In this document: positions 57,370 through 64,000 of the stretch, piece after piece | How positions within the stretch are numbered: position 1 is the stretch's first letter | How the letters are laid out: each line of letters begins with the position of its first letter | DNA from: Streptomyces lucensis JCM 4490 | Lineage (GTDB): Bacteria; Actinomycetota; Actinomycetes; Streptomycetales; Streptomycetaceae | DNA length: 64,000 nucleotides | Assembly: GCF_014650035.1 (NCBI RefSeq) | Contig: NZ_BMUE01000014.1 | Coordinates: 147,451 to 211,450, forward strand | Direction of reading: 5' to 3' | The notes under the pieces: model-generated | Database searches by the model: none | The model's input: the letters and a program-made list of their open reading frames with translations, nothing else | What the model was told of the DNA's origin: nothing | Position numbers and translations under genes: made by a program

Positions 57370-57489
57370 GCCGCTCTTCCCCTTCTCCCCTTTTCCGGGG
57401 CCTCCCCCGGGTCTTCCTCAGCGCGATTCCCGCGATCTCGGACTACTAGACCCGCCCGCGGGCTCCAGGGTTGTGGTTCCGGCCAGGCT

Positions 57490-57514
57490 GTGACGAAACG
57501 GTGAACTTCGTCAC
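57490..57514. promoter_or_regulatory. GTGACGAA-N9-TTCGTCAC inverted repeat
   Basis: Perfect 8-bp arms (57490-57497, 57507-57514) with a 9-nt spacer, about 120 bp upstream of the L,D-transpeptidase start. It may be an operator for an unknown dimeric regulator or an RNA hairpin. Confidence 0.45.
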
Positions 57515-57601
57515 CACTCGGGTGCGGCCGGGGGGAGTTCGCGGCCGTGACCGGCCCTCAGCGGGCCCCGGGTACGGCCGTGCGCGCTGTGCCCGGGCGG
57601 C

Positions 57602-58516
57602 TCACCGGTAGCCGGTGACGTCCGCCGGCCTGCCCGCGTCCTGGACCTCCCGCAGGTACCGCCAGGCGTCGGGGCGGCTGCCGTCGAGGTCGGTGAAGCC
57701 GTACACCCGGGCCAGACCCCCGCTGGAGAGGGACTGCCCGTTGAAGCGGGACACGCCGGGGTCGGCCGCCAGGGCCGCGACGGCGCGGCCGGTGAAGCGG
57801 GGCGTCTCGGAGATGGCGAAGTGCGGGACGCGCTCCAGGGCGTCCCGCCAGTCGTCCTCGCCCACGCCGAAGGCGTCGAGCATGATCTCCGAGCGCATCC
57901 AGCCGGGCGTCAGGGCCACGGCCGTGGCCCCGCGGGGGCCCAGCTCGTGTCCGAGGGCGAACGCCATGCGCAGGACGGAGGCCTTCGCGAGGTCGTAGAA
58001 GAGGTTCACGCGGTAGGTGTCGCGGTTGTAGTCGGCGGTGCCGTCGGTGACCTCCACCACCAGGCCGCCCGGATGACGCAGCAGCAGCGGCAGCGCGTGG
58101 TGACTGGTGACGGCGTGCGTCTCGACGGCGAGCCGGAGCAGCCTGAGCCCGTTGTCGAGGTCGTGCTCCCACACGGGGGTGTCCCACTCGAAGAGCTTCT
58201 CGCCGCCCCAGATGTCGTTGACGAGGACGTCGAGGCGGCCCTGCTCGCGCGCGACGCGCTCCACCAGAGCCCGTACGGCGGCCTGGTCCAGGTGGTCGAC
58301 CGGTACGGCGATGCCGCGCCCGCCCGCCGCCGTGACGAGGTCGGCGGTGTCCTCGATCGTCTCGGGGCGGTCGTACTCGGAGCGCCGGGCGCGGGTGCTG
58401 CGGCCGGTGACGTAGACGGTGGCACCGGCCGCGCCGAGTTCGACGGCGATGCCCCGTCCGGCGCCCCGGGTCGCCCCTGCGACCAGCGCGACCTTGCCCT
58501 CCAGCGGTTCTGGCAT
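57602..58516 (-). CDS. short-chain dehydrogenase/reductase
   Basis: SDR protein of 304 aa. The nucleotide-binding motif is VALVAGATRGAGRGIAVELG (TGxxxGxG variant), then LDVLVNDIWGG (NNAG region, unusual IWGG), a serine-like position in VVEVTDG and YRVNLFYDLAKASVLRMAFA with Y and K four residues apart (YDLAK), the active-site pair. An alternative ITDG/VTDG segment suggests the atypical SDR subgroup found in actinomycetes. Substrate unknown. ATG 58516 has GGGAGG upstream. It lies 89 bp downstream of the metallo-hydrolase gene on the same strand but in a separate transcription unit or read-through. Confidence 0.9.
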   Translation of the reverse strand: MPEPLEGKVALVAGATRGAGRGIAVELGAAGATVYVTGRSTRARRSEYDRPETIEDTADLVTAAGGRGIAVPVDHLDQAAVRALVERVAREQGRLDVLVNDIWGGEKLFEWDTPVWEHDLDNGLRLLRLAVETHAVTSHHALPLLLRHPGGLVVEVTDGTADYNRDTYRVNLFYDLAKASVLRMAFALGHELGPRGATAVALTPGWMRSEIMLDAFGVGEDDWRDALERVPHFAISETPRFTGRAVAALAADPGVSRFNGQSLSSGGLARVYGFTDLDGSRPDAWRYLREVQDAGRPADVTGYR

Positions 58517-58605
58517 GTCCGGCCTCCCGTGCGGAACGACTGCTGTCGCCCTACTCTCACGGGAAAGCCGGACATCTTCTGTCGCCTTTTCCCGGGCGGA
58601 GCTGG

Positions 58606-59235
58606 TCAGTGCCCGCGCTGGATCCATTCCTCCAGGTGGGGTGCCTCGGCGCCGATGGTCGTGGAGTCGCCGTGGCCGGTGAGCACCTTGGTCTCCGGAG
58701 GGAGGGTGAGCAGACGGTCGCGGATGGACTCGATGATCGTCGGAAAGTGCGAGAAGGAGCGGCCGGTGGCGCCCGGGCCGCCCTGGAAGAGGGTGTCGCC
58801 GGTGAAGACCGCGCCGAGGGCGGGGTCGTACAGGCAGACGGCGCCGGGCGCGTGCCCCGGGGTGTGCAGCACGGTCAGGTCGGCGCCGGCGGTCTCGATC
58901 ACCTGGCCGTCCAGGAGGTGCCGGTCGGGGTCGCGGTGGGGGTGGGTCTGCTTCCACAGCGGCAGGTCGTCGGGGTGCAGCCAGATGGTGGCACCGGTGA
59001 GTTCGGCGAGTTCCGGTGCCGCGTTGACGTGGTCGTTGTGGGCGTGGGTGCACACGATGGCGGTCAGGCGCCGGTCGTCGACGGCGCGGGCGATGGCCTC
59101 GGCGTCGTGGGCGGCGTCGATGACGATCACCTCCCGCTCGTCGCCGACGATCCACACGTTGTTCTCGACGTCCCAGGTGCCGCCGTCGAGGCTGAACTGC
59201 CCGGAGGTGACGAGGCGTTCGATGCGCACGGTCAT
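58606..59235 (-). CDS. MBL-fold metallo-hydrolase paired with mscR
   Basis: Metallo-beta-lactamase-fold protein of 209 aa. Zinc motif THAHNDHVN, then LHTPGHAPGAVC, FTGDTLFQGGPG and the final TGHGDST provide metal ligands, as in glyoxalase II-like enzymes. It is coupled to the mycothiol formaldehyde dehydrogenase upstream (its ATG shares an A with that gene's TGA), the same arrangement as in mycobacteria (Rv2260 next to mscR). It probably hydrolyses the S-formylmycothiol thioester made by MscR; by context. Confidence 0.88.
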   Translation of the reverse strand: MTVRIERLVTSGQFSLDGGTWDVENNVWIVGDEREVIVIDAAHDAEAIARAVDDRRLTAIVCTHAHNDHVNAAPELAELTGATIWLHPDDLPLWKQTHPHRDPDRHLLDGQVIETAGADLTVLHTPGHAPGAVCLYDPALGAVFTGDTLFQGGPGATGRSFSHFPTIIESIRDRLLTLPPETKVLTGHGDSTTIGAEAPHLEEWIQRGH

Positions 59236-60323
59236 CAGAACACCACCACCGAGCGCAGCACGTCGCCGTGGTGCATCCGCTCGAACGCCTTCTCCACCTC
59301 GTCGAGCTGGATCGTCTCGCTGACGAACGCGTCGAGCGGCAGGCGGCCCTGGAGGTGGAGGTCGATGAGCATGGGGAAGTCACGGGAGGGCAGGCAGTCG
59401 CCGTACCAGGAGGACTTGAGGGCGCCACCGCGGCCGAAGACGTCCAGCAGCGGCAGTTCCAGTTTCATCTCGGGGGTGGGGACGCCGACGAGGACGACGG
59501 TGCCGGCGAGATCGCGGGCGTAGAAGGCCTGCTTGTACGTCTCGGGCCGGCCGACCGCCTCGATGACGACGTCGGCGCCGAAGCCACCGGTCAGTTCGCG
59601 GATCGCCTCGACCGGGTCGGTCTCCCTGGAGTTGACGGTGTGCGTGGCGCCGAGCGTGCGGGCCTTCTCCAGCTTGCGGTCGTCGATGTCCACGGCGATG
59701 ACCCTGGCCGCGCCGGCCAGGTTCGATCCGGCGACGGCGGCGTCGCCGACGCCGCCGCAGCCGATGACGGCGACCGAGTCGCCCCGGCCGACGGCGCCGG
59801 TGTTGATTGCGGCGCCGATGCCGGCCATGACTCCGCAGCCCAGCAGGCCGGCGACCGCCGGGGAGACGGCCGGGTCGACCTTGGTGCACTGCCCGGCGGC
59901 GACCAGCGTCTTCTCCGCGAACGCGCCGATGCCGAGGGCCGGGGACAGTTCCTGCCCGGTGGCGGCCAGGGTCATCTTCCGCTCGGCGTTGTGGGTGTTG
60001 AAGCAGTACCAGGGCCGGCCCCGCAGACAGGCCCGGCAGCTGCCGCACACGGCACGCCAGTTGAGGACGACGAAGTCACCGGGCGCCACGTCGGTGACGC
60101 CGTCGCCGACCGACTCCACGACGCCGGCGGCCTCGTGGCCGAGGAGGAAGGGGAAGTCGTCGGAGATGCCGCCCTGTTTGTAGTGCAGGTCGGTGTGGCA
60201 GACGCCGCAGGCCTGGACGCGTACGACGGCCTCGCCGGGTCCCGGGTCCGGAACCACGATCGTCTCGACCCGTACGGGCTCGTCCTTCCCCGGTGCGATC
60301 ACGCCGCGTACTTCCTGCGCCAT
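59235..60323 (-). CDS. mscR: S-(hydroxymethyl)mycothiol dehydrogenase
   Basis: Zinc-dependent class III-type alcohol dehydrogenase of 362 aa that oxidises S-hydroxymethylmycothiol, detoxifying formaldehyde, and reduces S-nitrosomycothiol. Catalytic zinc: C42 (CGVCHTD), H63-E64 (GHEAAG); structural zinc: C93, C96, C99, C107 (CGSCRACLRGRPWYC). NAD site: VIGCGGVGDAAVAGS. Sequence and length match the mycoS_dep_FDH family (TIGR03451). ATG 60323 has AAGGGGCC upstream. The coupled MBL gene completes the pathway. Confidence 0.95.
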   Translation of the reverse strand: MAQEVRGVIAPGKDEPVRVETIVVPDPGPGEAVVRVQACGVCHTDLHYKQGGISDDFPFLLGHEAAGVVESVGDGVTDVAPGDFVVLNWRAVCGSCRACLRGRPWYCFNTHNAERKMTLAATGQELSPALGIGAFAEKTLVAAGQCTKVDPAVSPAVAGLLGCGVMAGIGAAINTGAVGRGDSVAVIGCGGVGDAAVAGSNLAGAARVIAVDIDDRKLEKARTLGATHTVNSRETDPVEAIRELTGGFGADVVIEAVGRPETYKQAFYARDLAGTVVLVGVPTPEMKLELPLLDVFGRGGALKSSWYGDCLPSRDFPMLIDLHLQGRLPLDAFVSETIQLDEVEKAFERMHHGDVLRSVVVF

Positions 60324-60402
60324 GGCCTGGCCCCTTCTTTCGATTGCCTACCCGGCCGACCCTACGCGGGACCGGTCGGCGGCGGCGCGGGACACGAGTG
60401 GA

Positions 60403-60705
60403 TCAGCGCACGGCGGGCAGTACGGCCAGCCCGGGCGCGGCCGGGGCGATGAGCTGCTGCAGTTCGTCGAACCGGGTCAGTTCGCCCAGCTGCTTCACCG
60501 CGGGCACCTGTTCGTAGAGCGGCGGGACCTGGTCCCGTTGCGGCTCGGGGACGCCACTGGCGACGAGCGCGTCCAGCGTGGTCGCCACGCCGGCCTTCGC
60601 GGCGGGCGGCGCGGCGGCTTCGGCCGCGTTCGCCGTCGGCAGGGTGAGTCCGGCGAGTCCGGCGGCCAGACCGACGGCGGCGGCGATACGTCGTGTTGAG
60701 ATCAT
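60403..60705 (-). CDS. small secreted protein
   Basis: Exported protein of 100 aa: signal peptide RRIAAAVGLAAGLAGLTLPT with cleavage near ANA-AE, then an Ala-rich mature part with helices (TTLDALVASGVPEPQRDQVP; YEQVPAVKQLGELTRFDELQ). It has no cysteine and no recognised domain. Similar small secreted proteins of unknown function are common in Streptomyces. ATG 60705 has TGAGGAC upstream. Confidence 0.75.
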   Translation of the reverse strand: MISTRRIAAAVGLAAGLAGLTLPTANAAEAAAPPAAKAGVATTLDALVASGVPEPQRDQVPPLYEQVPAVKQLGELTRFDELQQLIAPAAPGLAVLPAVR

Positions 60706-60877
60706 GTCCTCAGCAACGGCGGCGGATCCCGCCCGGACACGGGCGGCGGACCGCGCTCACCCGTGAGGCGGAGCGCGCGGTCTGCGCTTGCCGAGGCCGC
60801 CGTCGCGGAGGAGTCTCGGAGTGAGGGCCCGAGCGGCCCGTTCCCCGTCGGGCCGCGGGCGTCCGAAGGAGGTCACC

Positions 60878-61246
60878 ATGGGCACCGCCGCTACCGGCTC
60901 CGCCTTCGATGCCGAGACACTGCGCCGGGGCGTCGAAGGAAACACCGGGAACACCCTTCTGTCGCTCTACGCCGACGACGCGAAGATCCGCATAGTCGAC
61001 CGCAACAGCCAGCCCAGCCACCCCACCGTCCTGCACGGCCGGGGCCAGATCGCCGAGTTGCTCGACGACATCTACAGCCGCGACATGACGCACAAGCTTG
61101 AGCAGTGCGTCGTACAGGGCGACCACGCCGCCTACAGCGAGTCCTGCCAGTACGGGGACGGCACCCGTGTCCTCGCCGAGTCGATGGTCACCCTGCGGGA
61201 CGGGAAGATCGCCGATCAGCTGATCATCCAGGCCTGGGACGAGTAG
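60878..61246 (+). CDS. SnoaL/NTF2-like protein
   Basis: Protein of 122 aa with the cone-shaped NTF2/SnoaL fold: LLSLYADDAKIRIVDRNSQP, VLHGRGQIAELLDDIYSRDM, DHAAYSESCQYGDGTRVLAE, SMVTLRDGKIADQLIIQAWD. Members include polyketide cyclases, isomerases and non-enzymatic stress proteins. Without a cluster around it no substrate can be inferred. ATG 60878 is preceded by GAAGGAGGTCACC, a near-ideal site. A strong hairpin follows at 61288-61318. Confidence 0.82.
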   Translation: MGTAATGSAFDAETLRRGVEGNTGNTLLSLYADDAKIRIVDRNSQPSHPTVLHGRGQIAELLDDIYSRDMTHKLEQCVVQGDHAAYSESCQYGDGTRVLAESMVTLRDGKIADQLIIQAWDE

Positions 61247-61503
61247 GTACGGCCGGGTATGGCGAGCGGCGCGAGGAAGGTCGCGAGGGTCCAGGTCAGC
61301 ACCCGGCTGACCTGGACCTTCTCGGCGCGGGCGGCTCTCGGCCGGGCACGCCGGGCCCGGCCTCGGCGGCAGGCGCCCGCCGCGTCCCGGACGGTGGTCG
61401 CGCCCGGGTCGGCCGCCCTGCTGCGTGCGGTGCTGAAGGCGGCGCGCCCGCGCCGCCCGCTGCCGGCCGCGCTGCGCACGCGGCGCTCGTGGCCGCGGTG
61501 AGG
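61247..61503. other. intergenic region with arginine-rich open frame
   Basis: 257 bp between convergent genes. An open frame 61259-61501 (80 codons) encodes an Arg/Ala/Pro-rich sequence typical of non-coding GC-rich DNA, begins inside the terminator region and has no ribosome site. It is not called as a gene. Confidence 0.4.
61288..61318 (+). terminator. strong terminator hairpin
   Basis: GGTCCAGGTCAGC (61288-61300) and GCTGACCTGGACC (61306-61318) form a perfect 13-bp stem with loop ACCCG, followed by TTCTC, 41 bp after the SnoaL-like gene stop. Confidence 0.75.
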
Positions 61504-62478
61504 TCAGCGCATCCAGGCTCGGTACTCCATCACGTCCCCCGCCCTCACCCCGTACCGGGGATCGTCATGGGGGAAGGTGGTCTCCAGACCGAGGACGGCA
61601 CCGGTGCGCACGTCGAGGACGAGCATCCGGCGGCCGCCGTCCCGCGTGTACACGTACGCCTGCCCCGGGCGGCCGAGCCGGTCGGTCACCTGTCCCACGG
61701 GCCGCAGGCCGCCGGCGTCCGCGAGGACCCGGGCCAGTGCCGCGGACTCACGGGCGCCGAGCGTCCAGTGGTCCAGCAACTGCGCGACGGCGTCCAGGAG
61801 TCCGGCGGTGCCCGGCGAGCCGGCCCCGGCGGTCTCGGCGAGGTAGGCGCGCAGGGCGGCCGGGGTGTGCGGCGGGGGCGCCACGGGCGGGGCGTCGCTC
61901 CAGCTCGGCGGGTAGGTGGTCCGGCTGAGGACATGGCCGTCCGCCACCGCGCGGGGCGTGCCGTCCTCGTCGGTGAGGACCGGGCGGCCCGGACGGCGGG
62001 GGTCGGTCGCCACCACCAGCTCGGTGTGGCTGTCGTCCGCCCGCCAGCGCACGACGCGTTCCTCGGGCAGGGTGACGGGCTGCTCGCCGTCGGCCATGCC
62101 GAGGCTCCACGACTGGACGTGCGTGCCCCTGCGCAGGCGCGGCGAGCCGTCGGCGGCGGCCGCAGCCGCCAGGTCGGCCAGCTGTGTGAGCGGTACGGGC
62201 GTGGAGTGCGCGCGCACGGTCAGCGGCCGGGGCGCGGCGAGGGCGGGCTGGGGAGCCGGTCCGCCGAGCAGCGCGGTGAGGGCGGTCACCAGGACGACAC
62301 CGGAGGCGGCGAGGCCCCACACCAGCCGGGAGCGCCGCACGCGGCGCGCCGGGCCGGGCCCGCGCAGCAGCCGGTCCAGTTCCCGTTCGGCACGCTGGTC
62401 CAGCGGGCCGTCACCGAGGTACGCGCCGTCGGTGGGCACCGGATCGGCGCGGCGCAGGAGTTCGAGTTCGTCAGGCAT
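61504..62478 (-). CDS. CU044_5270-like membrane protein, ECF sigma partner
   Basis: Protein of 324 aa with one transmembrane helix (LVWGLAASGVVLVTALTALL, about 51-70). The cytoplasmic N-terminus is charged (ELELLRRADPVPTDGAYLGD; AERELDRLLRGPGPARRVRR). The extracytoplasmic part has YVYTRDGGRRMLVLDVRTGA and YGVRAGDVMEYRAW, as in the actinomycete CU044_5270 family that sits beside ECF sigma factors. It overlaps the sigma gene by 8 nt. The helix position suggests an anti-sigma or signal-receiving role; no zinc-binding HxxxCxxC motif is seen, so the mechanism is unclear. Confidence 0.82.
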   Translation of the reverse strand: MPDELELLRRADPVPTDGAYLGDGPLDQRAERELDRLLRGPGPARRVRRSRLVWGLAASGVVLVTALTALLGGPAPQPALAAPRPLTVRAHSTPVPLTQLADLAAAAAADGSPRLRRGTHVQSWSLGMADGEQPVTLPEERVVRWRADDSHTELVVATDPRRPGRPVLTDEDGTPRAVADGHVLSRTTYPPSWSDAPPVAPPPHTPAALRAYLAETAGAGSPGTAGLLDAVAQLLDHWTLGARESAALARVLADAGGLRPVGQVTDRLGRPGQAYVYTRDGGRRMLVLDVRTGAVLGLETTFPHDDPRYGVRAGDVMEYRAWMR

Positions 62479-63364
62479 GTCGGGGCTCCTCACGCAGGCA
62501 TGCGCCGGCGACGGACGCGGGGTACGGCGCGGGGCGCCGTGGACGGCGATCGGGTGTGACGACGGCCGGGGTGCTGGACGGGGCCGAGCCCGCCGGTCGC
62601 GGGCGGGGACCGGCCGCCGCGGCGCACGCCGTCGCGTCGGACAGCCCGCTGCCCACCGCCCGCGGAGCGGGACCGGCCTGAGCGGGAGGCGCCGCGGCGT
62701 CGTGCGGGCCCTCGCCCGCCTGCGCGGGGGGCGAGGAGGTCGCGCGACCGGCGCGGTCCGTCGGCCGCCGGCCCTCGGCGGGTGACCGCTCGGGCGGCGG
62801 GGCGGCCGCCGGCACCGCGGGGCGCGGGCCGTGCCCGGGCGGCCCGCCGGCCGGCGGTGCGCCGGGGCACAGCCGGTCGATCTCGGTGCGCAGCCGACGG
62901 CGGGCGCGGTGCAGGCGCATGGCCGCCGCGCGCCTGCCGCAGCCCAGGGCGACAGCGATCTCCTCGGCGCCCAGTTCCTCCCAGGCCGCCAGCCGCAGCA
63001 CTTCCTGGTCGGCCGGCGACAGCCGGTCCAGCGCCTCGTGCACCCAGGCACCCGGCGCCTCGGCGTCCGGTCCGGCCACGACGTGCCGGCCGTGCGCGGC
63101 GTCGTCGTTGCCCAGCCGGTCCAGCAACCGCCGCCGGCGCCCGTAGCCGCGTACCGCGTTCGCCAGGCAGTTGCGGGCCACCCCGTACAGCCAGGGCAGC
63201 GGCGGGTCCGGCAGGTCGCCCCGGCGCCGCCAGGCGACCGTGAAGACCTCCGCCACCACTTCCTCCACCTCGCCGGCCCGCCCCTGCAGTCGCCTCGCGA
63301 CATAGCGGCTGACCGCCCAGTAGTGCTCGCGATAGGCAGCGGCGAAGTTCTCGTCGTTGCTCAT
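62471..63364 (-). CDS. ECF-type RNA polymerase sigma factor with long C-terminal extension
   Basis: Protein of 297 aa. Sigma region 2 (about 8-72): AAAYREHYWAVSRYVARRLQ, AEVFTVAWRRRGDLPDPPLP, PWLYGVARNCLANAVRGYGR. Sigma region 4 (about 112-165): ALDRLSPADQEVLRLAAWEE, GAEEIAVALGCGRRAAAMRL. After residue 170 comes about 125 residues of Pro/Ala/Gly-rich sequence, far beyond a usual ECF sigma length (about 170-200). It overlaps the CU044_5270-like gene by 8 nt (its stop lies inside that gene), indicating coupled expression. ATG 63364 starts MSNDENFAAAY. Target promoters are unknown. It is divergent from ctaD. Confidence 0.88.
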   Translation of the reverse strand: MSNDENFAAAYREHYWAVSRYVARRLQGRAGEVEEVVAEVFTVAWRRRGDLPDPPLPWLYGVARNCLANAVRGYGRRRRLLDRLGNDDAAHGRHVVAGPDAEAPGAWVHEALDRLSPADQEVLRLAAWEELGAEEIAVALGCGRRAAAMRLHRARRRLRTEIDRLCPGAPPAGGPPGHGPRPAVPAAAPPPERSPAEGRRPTDRAGRATSSPPAQAGEGPHDAAAPPAQAGPAPRAVGSGLSDATACAAAAGPRPRPAGSAPSSTPAVVTPDRRPRRPAPYPASVAGACLREEPRHA

Positions 63365-63470
63365 GCCCGGTTCGTGTCCGGCACCGGCCGGATCGTCACA
63401 CCCTCCTCCCGTGACACTCCTCGCGTCGTCCGAGTGTGACCCGCCGGCCGGGCGCGGACACAGGCGGGGC

Positions 63471-64000
63471 GTGAAGAGGATCAGAGACACCAGGGCCGTG
63501 CGGTGGCTGACGAGCACCGATCACAAGACGATCGGCACGCTGTACTTGGTCACCGCGTTCGCGTTCTTCCTCATCGGCGGCGTGATGGCGCTGCTGATGC
63601 GTGCCGAGCTGGCCCGTCCGGGCCTGCAGATGATGTCGAACGAGCAGTTCAACCAGGCGTTCACGATGCACGGCACGATCATGCTGCTGATGTTCGCGAC
63701 GCCGCTGTTCGCCGGTTTCGCCAACTGGATCATGCCACTGCAGATCGGCGCGCCCGACGTGGCGTTCCCGCGGCTGAACATGTTCGCCTACTGGCTGTAC
63801 CTGTTCGGCTCGACGATCGCGGTCGGCGGCTTCCTCACCCCGCAGGGCGCGGCCGACTTCGGCTGGTTCGCCTACTCCCCGCTGTCGGACGCGGTCCGCA
63901 GCCCGGGTGTCGGCGCCGACATGTGGATCATGGGTCTGGCCCTCTCCGGCTTCGGCACCATCCTCGGCTCGGTCAACTTCATCACCACGATCATCTGCAT
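63471..64000 (+). CDS. ctaD: cytochrome c oxidase subunit I (partial, runs past the window)
   Basis: Start of the haem-copper oxidase catalytic subunit. From GTG 63471 it reads VKRIRDTRAVRWLTSTDHKT, IGTLYLVTAFAFFLIGGVMA, FTMHGTIMLLMFATPLFAGF, DVAFPRLNMFAYWLYLFGS: the first transmembrane helices with MHG, a haem a ligand histidine. Continues beyond 64000. The N-terminus is about 30 residues shorter than the housekeeping Streptomyces CtaD, which has a longer acidic lead-in, so it may be a second ctaD paralogue. A CAGGCGGG lies near the start codon. The start is uncertain by a few codons. Confidence 0.92.
   Translation, partial: MKRIRDTRAVRWLTSTDHKTIGTLYLVTAFAFFLIGGVMALLMRAELARPGLQMMSNEQFNQAFTMHGTIMLLMFATPLFAGFANWIMPLQIGAPDVAFPRLNMFAYWLYLFGSTIAVGGFLTPQGAADFGWFAYSPLSDAVRSPGVGADMWIMGLALSGFGTILGSVNFITTIIC

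Noticed and set aside
61259..61501. 80-codon plus-strand open frame
   Set aside because: Arg/Ala/Pro-rich, no ribosome site and overlapping a strong terminator.
1..64000. CRISPR arrays, tRNA genes, rRNA, insertion sequences or phage genes
   Set aside because: Scanned by eye; no regularly spaced repeats, no cloverleaf-type sequences, no transposase or integrase motifs were seen.

Overview
The window is a high-GC actinobacterial chromosome segment, almost certainly Streptomyces. The third codon position is nearly always G or C, GTG starts are common, and the gene content is typical: S-(hydroxymethyl)mycothiol dehydrogenase, FprA ferredoxin reductase, four SpoIIE/PP2C sensor phosphatases, an LAETG wall-anchor protein, F420-type and DUF5709 proteins. 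No tRNA, rRNA, insertion sequence, prophage or CRISPR array was seen. It reads as ordinary chromosome with a few decayed genes.

Layout. 1-3.2 kb: a LacI-type operator promoter, an aldo/keto reductase and an MFS exporter. 3.3-5.0 kb: a tightly overlapping operon of nucleotidyltransferase, BON protein and metallophosphoesterase. 5.5-6.7 kb: membrane PP2C phosphatase. 7.0-9.5 kb: a WXG-like small protein paired with a two-domain protein (hydrolase fold plus acetoacetate-decarboxylase-like fold), both apparently lacking catalytic residues. 9.7-13.2 kb: flavodoxin-like protein, methyltransferase, secreted lipase, lipoprotein. 13.2-13.9 kb: an acetyltransferase interrupted by an in-frame TAG behind a CebR-type operator. 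14-18.4 kb: a divergent pair of envelope genes (DUF1996/LAETG protein; NlpC/P60 protein). 18.6-20 kb: fprA behind an iron box. 20-25 kb: DUF1152, coiled-coil, DUF1232 and ComB-like genes plus a membrane protein with four internal repeats. 25.2-30.5 kb: two large tandem SpoIIE sensors. 30.7-33.9 kb: GH15 enzyme and three small soluble proteins. 34-41.6 kb: two polytopic glycosyltransferase-like proteins around a GH65/beta-phosphoglucomutase operon, a kinase and a BlaI pseudogene. 41.7-46.6 kb: RpiR regulator, AT-rich structured leader, small unknown protein, ANTAR-GAF-PAS-SpoIIE sensor, flavin reductase. 46.7-49.9 kb: peptidoglycan-binding protein, ATP-grasp protein, TetR regulator with operators at itself and at a DUF35 gene. 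50-57.4 kb: secreted hydrolase, F420-type enzyme, PatB-like C-S lyase, anchored streptogrisin-like protease, L,D-transpeptidase. 57.6-60.3 kb: SDR enzyme, then the mscR/metallo-hydrolase formaldehyde detoxification operon. 60.4-64 kb: small secreted protein, SnoaL-like protein, ECF sigma factor with its overlapping membrane partner, and the start of a cytochrome c oxidase subunit I gene that runs off the end.

Themes: environmental sensing by SpoIIE phosphatases; cell envelope remodelling (NlpC/P60, Ldt, LAETG protein, protease); storage-sugar turnover (GH15, GH65, beta-PGM), with two LacI/CebR-type operators in the window suggesting carbon-source control. The most unusual loci are the WXG/dead-hydrolase/dead-decarboxylase pair, the nucleotidyltransferase-BON-phosphoesterase operon, the two nonsense-interrupted regulatory/enzymatic genes, and the AT-rich promoter-hairpin leader near 42.8-43.1 kb. 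All names are by reading the sequence; no database search was possible.
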